Assembly (NCBI GenBank): GCA_050945515.1
Contig: JBMNTB010000036.1
Coordinates: forward strand, 1 to 14,685
Source of the DNA: UBA1046 sp050945515
GTDB taxonomy: Bacteria > Bacillota > Clostridia > Saccharofermentanales > DTU023
DNA: 14,685 nt
Reading direction: 5' to 3'
Under the pieces are notes generated by a model. It saw only the letters and a program-made list of their open reading frames with translations. It was not told where the DNA came from and did no database searches. Of the stretch, positions 5,823 through 12,936 are shown in pieces. A program made the translations under genes and the position numbers. The first letter of the stretch is position 1. Every line of letters begins with the position of its first letter.

Positions 5823-6391
5823 TGTTAATGCCGAAGCGCGTTAAGTATAGAAGACAACACCGAGGCAGAATGAAAGGCAAGGCCACGCGTGGTAATTTTG
5901 TCGCTTATGGCCAATATGGCATTCAGGCGACAGAGCCATGCTGGCTCACCAGTAATCAGATCGAAGCTGCCCGTATTGCGATCAATCGTCGCCTGAGGCG
6001 TGGCGGCAAAGTCTGGATCAAAATCTTTCCGGACAAGCCTGTTACTAAAAAACCTGCTGAGACCCGCATGGGTAAGGGAAAAGGTTCACCCGAATATTGG
6101 GTTGCTGTTATCAAACCGGGACGAGTTTTATTTGAAATTGCAGGTGTTTCAGAAGCGATGGCCAGAGAAGCTATGCGTTTAGCTTCACATAAACTGCCTT
6201 GTAAAACCAGATTTATTAAGAGTGAACGCACTTTTACCGAAGCAGAACTTGCCAGCTTTGCCGAAGTTCACGTCACTGAAGAAGACCTTATTTCTTCTGC
6301 TGAACTTGAGGAGGAGCTTTTGACCGATGAGGAAGAGGCTGCAGGTGAAGGTGATGATGCGAAGGAGGCTGAGAGTGATGAAAGCAACTGA
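5822..6391 (+). CDS. rplP: 50S ribosomal protein L16 with acidic C-terminal tail
   Basis: L16 binds near the A-site tRNA elbow and is a late assembly protein. The start MLMPKRVKYRRQHRGRMKGKA corresponds to the usual MLxPKR start, and the body keeps GGKVWIKIFPDKP (61-73), ETRMGKGKGSPEYWVAVIKPG (split at 80-90 and 91-100) and REAMRLASHKLP (115-126). L16 normally ends a little after this, near 137-145 residues, but here the protein is 189 long. From about residue 140 the last 50 residues contain 21 Asp or Glu and only one Lys (K181). Such a tail is odd for an rRNA-binding protein. AAGGAG (5806-5811) in rpsC is the ribosome binding site. The last 14 bases overlap rpmC. Confidence 0.96.
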   Translation: MLMPKRVKYRRQHRGRMKGKATRGNFVAYGQYGIQATEPCWLTSNQIEAARIAINRRLRRGGKVWIKIFPDKPVTKKPAETRMGKGKGSPEYWVAVIKPGRVLFEIAGVSEAMAREAMRLASHKLPCKTRFIKSERTFTEAELASFAEVHVTEEDLISSAELEEELLTDEEEAAGEGDDAKEAESDESN

Positions 6392-6599
6392 ACTTCGTAA
6401 TAAGACATCTGTAGAACTTGATACTGAACTGAATGAATTGAAAGCCGAGCTGTTCAAGCTCCGCTTCCAGCATGCAACAAATCAGCTTTCTAATCCTATG
6501 CAGCTGAAACGGGTGAGACGAGATATCGCACGCGTTAAAACCGTAATCCGCGAACAAGAACTTGCTAAAGCTGGTCAAGACGGAGGGAGTAAAGCATGA
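6378..6599 (+). CDS. rpmC: 50S ribosomal protein L29
   Basis: L29 is a small helical-hairpin protein beside L23 at the tunnel exit. The 73-residue product starts MKATELRNKTSVELDTELNE, has the characteristic LFKLRFQHATNQLSNP turn (about 25-40) and RVRRDIARVKTVIREQEL. A longer reading from ATG 6327 would add 17 mostly basic residues (MRKRLQVKV...), but that part is the antiframe of the L16 acidic tail. AAGGAGG (6362-6368) lies nine bases before ATG 6378, which settles the start. The gene overlaps rplP by 14 bases and its stop overlaps the rpsQ ATG by four (ATGA). Confidence 0.95.
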   Translation: MKATELRNKTSVELDTELNELKAELFKLRFQHATNQLSNPMQLKRVRRDIARVKTVIREQELAKAGQDGGSKA

Positions 6600-6859
6600 G
6601 CAATAGTGAGAGAGCGATCCGTAAACAGCGGACTGGGACCGTTACGAGCGACAAAATGGATAAGACGATAGTTGTTGAGGTTGTTGAGCATGTTCGTCAT
6701 CCGCTTTATAAGAAATATATCCAGAAGACACTCAAATTGAAGGCTCATGACGAGCAGAATGAGTGTAGGGTTGGTGATAAGGTACGTGTGATGGAAACAC
6801 GTCCTCTGAGCCGTGATAAGCACTGGCGCTTGGTCGAGATCATCGAAAAAGCAAAATAG
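6596..6859 (+). CDS. rpsQ: 30S ribosomal protein S17
   Basis: S17 is a primary 16S rRNA-binding protein with an OB fold. The 87-residue product has RKQRTGTVTSDKMDKTIVV, HPLYKKYIQKTLKLKAHDE and NECRVGDKVRVMETRPLSRDKHW, the family hallmarks in order. Its ATG sits in an ATGA overlap with the rpmC stop, with GGAGGG (6582-6587) nine bases upstream, so translation is probably coupled. Length is typical for the family. Nothing unusual was seen. Confidence 0.98.
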   Translation: MSNSERAIRKQRTGTVTSDKMDKTIVVEVVEHVRHPLYKKYIQKTLKLKAHDEQNECRVGDKVRVMETRPLSRDKHWRLVEIIEKAK

Positions 6860-6884
6860 CTTAGCGCAGTGGAGGAAAATAATT

Positions 6885-7253
6885 ATGATTCAAGTAGAAA
6901 CAACTCTGAAATCTGCAGACAATACTGGTGCTAAGCGCCTGTACTGTATAAAAGTTCTCGGCGGCACAGGTCGTAAATATGCCAATGTTGGTGACGTAAT
7001 TGTCTGCTCAGTAAAAGAAGCCATCCCCGGCGGAGTTGTAAAAAAAGGGGATGTGGTAAGAGCAGTTGTAGTTAGGACCAAAAAAGGCTTAAGGCGTAAT
7101 GACGGTTCTCATATTAGATTTGATGAAAATGCAGCTGTAATACTCAAGGATGATGGTAATCCTCAAGGTACTCGTATCTTCGGTCCGATTGCCCGTGAGC
7201 TGAGAGAGAAAAACTATATGAAAATTCTCTCCCTGGCGCCGGAAGTGCTGTAA
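6885..7253 (+). CDS. rplN: 50S ribosomal protein L14
   Basis: L14 lies at the subunit interface and forms bridges with 16S rRNA; RsfS (RsfA) acts on it to silence ribosomes. The 122-residue protein starts MIQVETTLKSADNTGAKRLYC and contains GGTGRKYANVGDVIVCSVKEAIPGG (residues about 26-50) and RTKKGLRRNDGSHIRFDENA. A longer in-frame reading from 6813 runs through the end of rpsQ in another frame; GGAGG at 6871-6875, nine bases before ATG 6885, fixes the start. Length is exactly that of the family. Confidence 0.98.
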   Translation: MIQVETTLKSADNTGAKRLYCIKVLGGTGRKYANVGDVIVCSVKEAIPGGVVKKGDVVRAVVVRTKKGLRRNDGSHIRFDENAAVILKDDGNPQGTRIFGPIARELREKNYMKILSLAPEVL

Positions 7254-7263
7254 GGAGGTAATA

Positions 7264-7605
7264 ATGTCAAAAGTACATGTAAAAGTTGATGATACGGTCT
7301 ATGTCCTTACAGGAAAGGATGCTGGTAAAACAGGTAAAGTTTTGGCTGTTCATCCTAAAACCGGGAGGGTGATCGTTGAGGGTGTCGCAGTATCCACTGT
7401 GCACAAGCGTCCGCGTAGAGCTGGTGAGCCTGGCGGGATCATTCATGTTGAAGCTGCTATTGACGCTTCTAATGTAATGGTTGTTTGTGATAAGTGTAAA
7501 CGACCGTCCAAACTGGGAAAAAGATTTAATAATGACGGTCAAAAAGTCAGATATTGCAAAGCCTGCGGTGAAACTGTATCTACAGTTGGACCGGCTAAGA
7601 AATAG
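7264..7605 (+). CDS. rplX: 50S ribosomal protein L24, zinc-ribbon form
   Basis: L24 starts folding of 23S rRNA and sits at the tunnel exit. The KOW domain is at the N-terminus: DTVYVLTGKDAGKTGKVLAV (10-29). The 113-residue product has four cysteines, C75, C78, C98 and C101, as CDKC and CKAC, the spacing of a zinc ribbon seen in many Firmicutes L24 proteins. A zinc-free paralogue would be possible elsewhere in the genome but is not in view. AAGGAGG precedes the ATG by about six bases. It is a few residues longer than usual, with the extra length at the C-terminus. Confidence 0.97.
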   Translation: MSKVHVKVDDTVYVLTGKDAGKTGKVLAVHPKTGRVIVEGVAVSTVHKRPRRAGEPGGIIHVEAAIDASNVMVVCDKCKRPSKLGKRFNNDGQKVRYCKACGETVSTVGPAKK

Positions 7606-7616
7606 GGAGGCGCAAA

Positions 7617-8156
7617 GTGAACCGATTAAAAGAAAAATACCGTAAAGAAATTGCGCCTAAATTGATGGAGCAGTTTAATTATTCATCCCCGATGGAAATT
7701 CCCAAATTAGAAAAAATTGTACTGAATATGGGAGTTGGCGACGCTAAGGATAATGCGAAAGTGATTGAGAGCGTCGTGGATAATCTACGGGTTATTTCCG
7801 GGCAGCAGCCTGTAGTTACTAAGGCGCGCAAATCCATAGCTAATTTTAAATTGCGCGCAGGCATGAATATTGGCGTCATGGTCACTTTAAGGGGTGATCG
7901 CATGTATGACTTTTTTGATAAGCTGGTCAGCATTGCTCTGCCGCGCGTCCGTGACTTCAGGGGGACCAATCCGAATTCCTTCGACGGCCATGGCAATTAT
8001 GCCCTGGGTGCCAGAGAGCAGTTGATCTTTCCTGAAGTTGATTATGATTCCATCGACAAAATCAGAGGTCTGGATATTGCAATTGTAACAACTGCCAAGA
8101 CCGATGAGGAAGCGAAAGCATTATTGGACGGCTTAGGAATGCCGTTCAGAAAATAG
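7617..8156 (+). CDS. rplE: 50S ribosomal protein L5
   Basis: L5 binds 5S rRNA with L18 and touches the P-site tRNA and S13. The 179-residue product starts at a GTG (7617), preceded by GGGAGG (7605-7610). It has the conserved MNRLKEKYRKEIAPKLMEQF start, KLEKIVLNMGVGDAKDN (30-46), TKARKSIANFKLRAGMNIG (68-86) and RVRDFRGTNPNSFDGHGNYALG. A GTG start is shared with rplV and could lower its rate of translation relative to its neighbours, though the ribosome binding site is strong. Confidence 0.98.
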   Translation: MNRLKEKYRKEIAPKLMEQFNYSSPMEIPKLEKIVLNMGVGDAKDNAKVIESVVDNLRVISGQQPVVTKARKSIANFKLRAGMNIGVMVTLRGDRMYDFFDKLVSIALPRVRDFRGTNPNSFDGHGNYALGAREQLIFPEVDYDSIDKIRGLDIAIVTTAKTDEEAKALLDGLGMPFRK

Positions 8157-8171
8157 AGCCGGAGGGTACAA

Positions 8172-8357
8172 ATGGCAAAGAAATCTAAGATAGTTATGGC
8201 ACAGCGTCCGGCAAAGTTTGCTACGCGTCAACATAATCGCTGTCAACTTTGCGGCAGGCCGCGTTCTTATATGCGCAAATATGGCATCTGCCGTCTCTGT
8301 TTCCGTGAGCTGGCCTATAAGGGGCAAATACCGGGAGTGCGCAAGGCAAGCTGGTAG
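8172..8357 (+). CDS. rpsZ: 30S ribosomal protein S14, zinc-binding type (type Z)
   Basis: S14 helps finish the head of the 30S subunit. The 61-residue short form has four cysteines as CQLC (C24, C27) and CRLC (C40, C43), the zinc knuckle of type-Z S14. The ends MAKKSKIVMAQRPAKF and QIPGVRKASW are typical. In the Firmicutes it is often annotated rpsN or rpsZ; a zinc-independent paralogue, when present, is at another locus. GGAGGG (8161-8166) lies five bases before the ATG. Confidence 0.97.
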   Translation: MAKKSKIVMAQRPAKFATRQHNRCQLCGRPRSYMRKYGICRLCFRELAYKGQIPGVRKASW

Positions 8358-8370
8358 GGAGGAATAATCT

Positions 8371-8766
8371 ATGCAAATAACTGATGCTATTGCTGATATG
8401 CTGACAAGAATCCGCAATGCCGGCCGGGCAGGACATCCTAAGTGCGATATACCTGCATCCAAAATTAAAAGAGCAATTGCGGAAATATTGGTTGAAGAAG
8501 GCTATATTCAAAGTGTTACTTTTCAGGAGGATAATAAGCAGGGAATACTGACGGTAACCTTAAAATATATTGATAAAAAACCGGTTATAAACGGGATTCA
8601 ACGTGTATCTAAACCGGGGTTACGTGTTTATGCAGATCTTGAGAATTTGCCCAAGGTGCTTGGAGGGCTTGGCATTGCAATCATATCTACTTCAAAGGGC
8701 ATCAAGACAGATCGGCAGGCTAGGAAGGATGGCGTAGGCGGAGAAGTTCTGGCCTATGTCTGGTAA
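8371..8766 (+). CDS. rpsH: 30S ribosomal protein S8
   Basis: S8 is a primary binder of 16S rRNA and in E. coli it represses the spc operon at the L5 start. The 131-residue protein starts MQITDAIADMLTRIRNAGRAG and ends with the signature STSKGIKTDRQARKDGVGGE followed by VLAYVW. It lacks unusual features. GGGAGG (8357-8362) overlaps the rpsZ stop. The following 54-base gap contains a small stem (AAG-GTC with GACCTT, 8777-8796) before rplF. Confidence 0.98.
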   Translation: MQITDAIADMLTRIRNAGRAGHPKCDIPASKIKRAIAEILVEEGYIQSVTFQEDNKQGILTVTLKYIDKKPVINGIQRVSKPGLRVYADLENLPKVLGGLGIAIISTSKGIKTDRQARKDGVGGEVLAYVW

Positions 8767-8776
8767 TAACTCTGAA

Positions 8777-8796
8777 AAGGGTCGTTTTTAGACCTT
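8777..8796 (+). promoter_or_regulatory. Small hairpin between rpsH and rplF
   Basis: AAGGGTC (8777-8783) pairs with GACCTT (8791-8796) with one bulged G and a loop GTTTTTA. The T-run is in the loop, not after the stem, so this is not an intrinsic terminator. It is weak and its role, if any, is unknown. Confidence 0.3.
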
Positions 8797-8820
8797 CAAT
8801 ATTAAGAGCGGGAGGAATAA

Positions 8821-9360
8821 ATGTCCAGAATTGGAAGAATGCCGGTGGTAATTCCACCTGGAGTAGAGGTGAAACTTGAGGGCGACTTAATCCGGGTCAA
8901 AAAGGATCGGACTGAGTTAGTCCAGAAGATTCATCCTTTAGTAAATATCAATATTAAAGACAATCAGATTGAAGTAACAAGACAAAATGATCAAAAGGAG
9001 AGCAGGAGTATGCATGGTCTGATGCGCTCCCTGATCAGTAATATGGTAAAAGGTGTGCATGAGCCATTTACTAAAACACTTGAGGTGCAGGGTACCGGCT
9101 ACAGAGCACAATTAAACGGGAATGTGCTCAATCTGACTTTAGGTCTATCACACCCGGTGGAAATTACAGCACCGGAGGGCATAACTTTCGAAGTGCCGTC
9201 TGCTAATAAAATTATTGTTAAGGGTGCCGATAAACAACTGGTTGGAGAGATTGCTGCTCGCATCCGTGCTAAGAGGGTGCCTAATCCCTATAAAGGTAAA
9301 GGCATTAAATATGATTATGAAGTCTTGCGCTTGAAAGAAGGCAAGACCGGCGCTAAATAA
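8821..9360 (+). CDS. rplF: 50S ribosomal protein L6
   Basis: L6 has two repeated RNA-binding domains and sits near the factor-binding site of the 50S subunit. The product has 179 residues: MSRIGRMPVVIPPGVEVKLEG at the start, GYRAQLNGNVLNLTLGLSHPV (about 98-118) in the first half, and the C-terminal signature NPYKGKGIKYDYEVLRLKEGKTGAK split as NPYKGKGIKYDYE and VLRLKEGK. GGGAGGAA sits about six bases before the ATG. Length is normal. Confidence 0.98.
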   Translation: MSRIGRMPVVIPPGVEVKLEGDLIRVKKDRTELVQKIHPLVNINIKDNQIEVTRQNDQKESRSMHGLMRSLISNMVKGVHEPFTKTLEVQGTGYRAQLNGNVLNLTLGLSHPVEITAPEGITFEVPSANKIIVKGADKQLVGEIAARIRAKRVPNPYKGKGIKYDYEVLRLKEGKTGAK

Positions 9361-9375
9361 GGGGTGAAGTAATAA

Positions 9376-9744
9376 ATGATTAAAAAGGAACCTAGAAATA
9401 AAGTGCGCCGTCGCAAACAGGCCAGAGTGCGCAAACATGTGAGAGGAAGTCAAGAGAGACCTCGTCTTGCAGTATTTAGAAGTAATGCTCAAATTTATGC
9501 TCAAATTATTGATGATAGCAAGGGTGTAACCTTGGTCTATGCTTCTTCATTGGACAGCTCCTTGAAAGAACAGCTGAAGAATGGTGGCAATCTGGAGGCG
9601 GCACAGGCTGTCGGCAGAAGCGTGGCTGAAAAAGCCTTGGCTAAGGGCATTGATAAAGTAGTTTTTGATCGTGCCGGTTATATATATGCCGGACGGGTCG
9701 CGGCATTGGCTGAAGCTGCTCGTGAAGCAGGCCTTAAATTTTAG
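9376..9744 (+). CDS. rplR: 50S ribosomal protein L18
   Basis: L18 binds 5S rRNA and brings it to the 50S subunit. The 122-residue protein has a basic N-terminus (KKEPRNKVRRRKQARVRKHV), then ERPRLAVFRSNAQIYAQIIDD (27-47), AVGRSVAEKALAKGIDKVVFDR and the end GRVAALAEAAREAGLKF. The ribosome binding site is weaker than its neighbours' (GGGGTGA, 9361-9367), eight bases before the ATG. No oddities were seen. Confidence 0.98.
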   Translation: MIKKEPRNKVRRRKQARVRKHVRGSQERPRLAVFRSNAQIYAQIIDDSKGVTLVYASSLDSSLKEQLKNGGNLEAAQAVGRSVAEKALAKGIDKVVFDRAGYIYAGRVAALAEAAREAGLKF

Positions 9745-9755
9745 GGAGGAAGATT

Positions 9756-10277
9756 ATGAGAGAAAATCGTAGTAGACGCGGTCGCCGTGATGAGGCCCGT
9801 GAGGATGAATTTCAGGAGAGAGTTATCCATATCGGCCGTGTTGCCAAAACCGTTAAAGGCGGACGAAACTTTCGCTTCACTGCCCTAGTAATTGTAGGTG
9901 ACGGCAATGGCCGTGTTGGCAAAGGCCGTGGCAAAGCCGCTGAGATTCCTGATGCGATTCGCAAAGGTATAGATGATGCGAAGAAGAATTTGATTAATGT
10001 GCCGATTAAGAATGGGACCATACCACATGAGGTGCTGGGAAGTTTCGGAGCAGGCAAGGTGCTGTTGAAGCCGGCAGTAGCCGGTACCGGTGTTATTGCC
10101 GGTGGCGCAGTGCGTGCTGTCTGTGAAATGGCAGGAATTCATGATATTCGTACCAAATCTTTAGGCACAAATAATCCTAATAATGTTGTCAACGCCACTA
10201 TAGAAGGCCTCAGGTCTCTCAGATCAATAGAAGAAGTGGCCAGGATCCGGGGCAAAAAACCCTCTGAAATTATTTAG
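9756..10277 (+). CDS. rpsE: 30S ribosomal protein S5
   Basis: S5 lies beside S4 at the mRNA entry site and affects decoding accuracy. The 173-residue protein has a basic start (MRENRSRRGRRDEAREDEFQ), an S5 N-terminal double-stranded RNA-binding domain from about residue 21 (ERVIHIGRVAKTVKGGRNFRF), GDGNGRVGKGRGKAAEIPDA (48-67), and a C-terminal domain with GTGVIAGGAVRAVCEMAGI and DIRTKSLGTNNPNNVVNATI. AGGGAGGA lies just before the ATG. It is followed after nine bases by rpmD. Confidence 0.98.
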   Translation: MRENRSRRGRRDEAREDEFQERVIHIGRVAKTVKGGRNFRFTALVIVGDGNGRVGKGRGKAAEIPDAIRKGIDDAKKNLINVPIKNGTIPHEVLGSFGAGKVLLKPAVAGTGVIAGGAVRAVCEMAGIHDIRTKSLGTNNPNNVVNATIEGLRSLRSIEEVARIRGKKPSEII

Positions 10278-10286
10278 GAGGTTTAT

Positions 10287-10466
10287 ATGGCTAATCTCAA
10301 GATAACATTAGTTAAGAGTATCAGTGGCTCAAATAGGAAGCAGGTTGCCACTGTGGATGCGCTGGGGCTAAGAAAAATTGGCCAGACTGTTGAACACCCT
10401 GACAATGCTGCTGTGCGTGGTATGATTTCCCGTGTCAGACATCTGGTCAGTGTTATTGAGGAGTAA
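10287..10466 (+). CDS. rpmD: 50S ribosomal protein L30
   Basis: L30 is a small 50S protein near 5S rRNA. The 59-residue product reads MANLKITLVKSISGSNRKQV, then ATVDALGLRKIGQTVEHPDN and AAVRGMISRVRHLVSVIEE. This matches the family core ITLVKS-xx-G, LGLRKI-x-xTVxxxD and AVRGMI. It is the expected gene between rpsE and rplO. AGGAGG (10276-10281) precedes the ATG by about five bases. L30 is absent from some bacterial lineages, so its presence here is informative. The stop is followed by rplO after seven bases. Confidence 0.96.
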   Translation: MANLKITLVKSISGSNRKQVATVDALGLRKIGQTVEHPDNAAVRGMISRVRHLVSVIEE

Positions 10467-10473
10467 TACCAGT

Positions 10474-10920
10474 ATGAAAATAAATGAAGTAAAAGCAACT
10501 CCGGGAGCCAGAAAAAAAGCTGTCCGCAAAGGCAGAGGCTATGGCTCCGGGTTCGGGAAAACCTCCGGCCGTGGTCATAAAGGGCAAGGAGCACGCTCCG
10601 GGGGTGGTAAAGGCCCGATGTTTGAAGGTGGGCAGATGCCTCTTTTCCGTCGGCTGCCTAAAAGAGGGTTTAAGAGCAGGAATAAGAAGCATTATATTGT
10701 GGTAAATGTTGGCGATCTGGAAGTCTTTGCCAATGACGCTGTAGTTGATGCGCAGGCTTTAGATTCTGCCGGTATTATTACTTTGCCTAAAGTAAATGAC
10801 GGATTAAAAATCTTGGGTGATGGTGACCTGAGCAAAAGGCTCCATGTAAAGGCTGCCGCTTTTACTGTCAACGCCAGGGAGAAAATTCTGGGGGCGGGGG
10901 GCCAGGTAGAGGTAATCTAA
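10474..10920 (+). CDS. rplO: 50S ribosomal protein L15
   Basis: L15 is a late assembly protein with a long extended N-terminus through 23S rRNA. The 148-residue protein starts MKINEVKATPGARKKAVRKG and has the glycine- and arginine-rich tail GYGSGFGKTSGRGHKGQGAR (about 22-41), then GGGKGPMFEGGQMPLFRRLPKRGF and a globular end with LGAGGQVEVI. A frame-extension from 10432 lies within rpmD; GAGGAG (10458-10463), overlapping the rpmD end and ten bases before ATG 10474, sets the start. secY follows after one base. Confidence 0.97.
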   Translation: MKINEVKATPGARKKAVRKGRGYGSGFGKTSGRGHKGQGARSGGGKGPMFEGGQMPLFRRLPKRGFKSRNKKHYIVVNVGDLEVFANDAVVDAQALDSAGIITLPKVNDGLKILGDGDLSKRLHVKAAAFTVNAREKILGAGGQVEVI

Positions 10921-10921
10921 G

Positions 10922-12214
10922 ATGGGAGATATGTTTCAAACTATCAAGAACGCCTTCAAGGTTGAGGACCTGCGCAAAAAGATTGTCTTCACAGTATTCG
11001 TGCTGTTGATATATCGCCTGGGAGCAGCAGTTCCTGTGCCGGGCATTTCGGCTGCACGATTTACTGCCATGATTGATAGATTTGGCCAATTGGGGCAGTT
11101 TATGAATTTGATTTCCGGTGGTGCGTTCGCATCGGTCTCAATCTTTTCATTGGGTATTCAGCCTTATATTAATGCCTCAATTATTATGCAGCTTTTGACT
11201 GTTGCTATTCCAGCTCTTGAACGTATGTCAAAAGAAGGTGAAGAGGGCAGGAAAAAGATTCAAAAGATTACTCGGTTTGTCACCGTCGGCTTGGGCTTGG
11301 TGATGGCAACTGCCTACTGGGCAGCTACACGAGACGCCAAGGTAACGGAAATGCCGGGCTGGTTAAATGCGCTTGTCGTGATCGGAACTTTCACGGCAGG
11401 AACTGCTTTTGTAATGTGGCTGGGTGAACTGATCAATGAAAGAGGCTTGGGCAATGGTATTTCGATGATTATTTTCACAGGTATTATTGCCAATTTACCG
11501 CAAATGATTTTTAATCTCTTTGCTTGGTTCCAGAATTGGAAATTAACCAATAATCTGGCTTTGGCGCTGGTTGGTGTTGCTTTTGTCATTTTCATCTTCT
11601 TAGTGGTAATCACCTTAGTTGTCTTTGTACAGATTGCTGAACGCCGAATTCCCATTCAATATGCCAAGAAAGTAGTTGGACGTAAGATTTATGGCGGGCA
11701 AAGCACCTATCTCCCGATTAAAGTCAATCAGGGAGGTGTGTTGCCGGTAATCTTTGCAGTGTCAATCCTAATGCTGCCATCAACCATAGTGTCGCTATTT
11801 GGCTGGTCCGGGCCGGTAGCTAATTGGTTTTTGCGTTTTGACTCCAATCCGCTTTACTATGTTCTATATGCAGTTCTAATTTTTGCCTTTACATTCTTTT
11901 ATGCGATGATTTCTTTCAACCCGATTGACATCGCTAATAATTTGCAGAAGAACGGCGGTTATATTCCCGGCATTCGCCCGGGCAGACCGACATCTGAATT
12001 TATCCAGAAAACATCCAGACGTCTGAATTGGTTTGATGCTTTGTTCCTGGTAATAATTGTCTTGCTGCCTAGTTTGCTGGGAGCCGTGTCAGGTGCTCAG
12101 GGCATCTGGTTCGGTGGTACCTCCGTACTGATTTTAGTTGGTGTGGCTATGGACCTGGTCAATCAGCTGGAAGCTCAGTTAATGATGCGTCATTATAAAG
12201 GTTTCTTGGATTAA
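10922..12214 (+). CDS. secY: Protein translocase channel subunit SecY
   Basis: SecY is the channel through which SecA-driven or ribosome-bound proteins cross or enter the membrane. The 430-residue protein has ten predicted membrane helices. Landmarks are the N-terminal FQTIKNAFKVEDLRKKI, the pore-plug area LGAAVPVPGI (33-42), GIQPYINASIIMQLL (78-92), the cytoplasmic loop AERRIPIQYAKKVVGRK (239-255) ending in QSTYLPIKVNQGGVLPVIF (260-278), and the loop NPIDIANNLQKNGGYIPGIR (333-352). GAGGT (10910-10914) supports ATG 10922; a second ATG at 10931 has no proper spacing. Cotranscription with ribosomal genes matches other bacteria. Confidence 0.98.
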   Translation: MGDMFQTIKNAFKVEDLRKKIVFTVFVLLIYRLGAAVPVPGISAARFTAMIDRFGQLGQFMNLISGGAFASVSIFSLGIQPYINASIIMQLLTVAIPALERMSKEGEEGRKKIQKITRFVTVGLGLVMATAYWAATRDAKVTEMPGWLNALVVIGTFTAGTAFVMWLGELINERGLGNGISMIIFTGIIANLPQMIFNLFAWFQNWKLTNNLALALVGVAFVIFIFLVVITLVVFVQIAERRIPIQYAKKVVGRKIYGGQSTYLPIKVNQGGVLPVIFAVSILMLPSTIVSLFGWSGPVANWFLRFDSNPLYYVLYAVLIFAFTFFYAMISFNPIDIANNLQKNGGYIPGIRPGRPTSEFIQKTSRRLNWFDALFLVIIVLLPSLLGAVSGAQGIWFGGTSVLILVGVAMDLVNQLEAQLMMRHYKGFLD

Positions 12215-12227
12215 GAGGGTGATGGAG

Positions 12228-12923
12228 ATGAAAATAGTACTATTGGGAGCTCCGGGAACTGGCAAAGGCACGATGGCATTTAGCATGTCTCGTGCCCTGT
12301 CCTTGCCACATATTTCGACCGGAGATTTATTTCGGTTTAATATTGCAGAAGGTACTGAACTGGGCCAAAAGGCAAAACAATATTTGGACTCCGGGAAACT
12401 GGTCCCGGATGAGATTACAATTGGCATGGTCAAAGAGCGTCTTGCAGAAGGGGATTGTCGTGAGGGTTTCCTGCTTGATGGTTTCCCGCGGACTGTACCT
12501 CAGGCTGTTGCTCTAGATGAAGTATTGAAGCTTGAAGGCGAAGAACTGGATTTGGTGCTTAACCTGCAGGTACCTGAAGAGCTTATCTTCAGGAGAATTA
12601 CTAATCGCTTGGTTTGCAGTGCATGCGGCAAGCCCTATAATAAGTTGGATTTTCCTCCGGTACAGGAGGGAGTTTGTGATACTTGCGGCGGGCCGGTCAT
12701 TCAGCGCAGGGATGATACAGCAGAAACTTTGCGCACCAGATTGGATACATATTATGAATTAACAGATCCTCTAGTCACATATTATCAGGAGCAGGGTATC
12801 TTGTTAAATCATGATAATAGCGGTAAACACACACCGGATCAGGTTGACAGCTTAATCACTAAGATCAAGGAGCAGATTAATCTGAACAGACGATCGTCTG
12901 CCACCGCAATTAGCCAGGAGTAG
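12228..12923 (+). CDS. adk: Adenylate kinase, zinc-binding lid form
   Basis: Adenylate kinase converts AMP and ATP to two ADP. The 231-residue product has the P-loop GAPGTGKGT (7-15), the AMP-binding region STGDLFR (30-36), GFPRT (85-89) and an extended lid from about residue 127. The lid carries four cysteines, C130, C133, C150 and C153 (CSAC and CDTC), which would hold a zinc ion as in many Gram-positive enzymes. After the P-loop, most homologues have GTQA, but here it is GTMA. Three possible starts lie close together (GTG 12219, ATG 12222, ATG 12228); GAGGGTG at 12215-12221 fits ATG 12228, matching the family N-terminus MKIVLLGAPG. The last ~15 residues look like a loose tail. Confidence 0.97.
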   Translation: MKIVLLGAPGTGKGTMAFSMSRALSLPHISTGDLFRFNIAEGTELGQKAKQYLDSGKLVPDEITIGMVKERLAEGDCREGFLLDGFPRTVPQAVALDEVLKLEGEELDLVLNLQVPEELIFRRITNRLVCSACGKPYNKLDFPPVQEGVCDTCGGPVIQRRDDTAETLRTRLDTYYELTDPLVTYYQEQGILLNHDNSGKHTPDQVDSLITKIKEQINLNRRSSATAISQE

Positions 12924-12936
12924 GTCTCGGTTCTGT

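Noticed and set aside
6327..6377. Upstream start of L29 adding 17 basic residues
   Set aside because: The basic residues come from the off-frame reading of the Glu-rich L16 tail, and the ribosome binding site fits ATG 6378 better.
10922..10930. SecY starting at ATG 10931
   Set aside because: The only purine-rich stretch before it (GGGAG, 10924-10928) is two bases away, too close; GAGGT suits ATG 10922.
12219..12227. Adk starting at GTG 12219 or ATG 12222
   Set aside because: These lie within or too near the purine-rich GAGGGTG, while ATG 12228 is well spaced and matches the family N-terminus.
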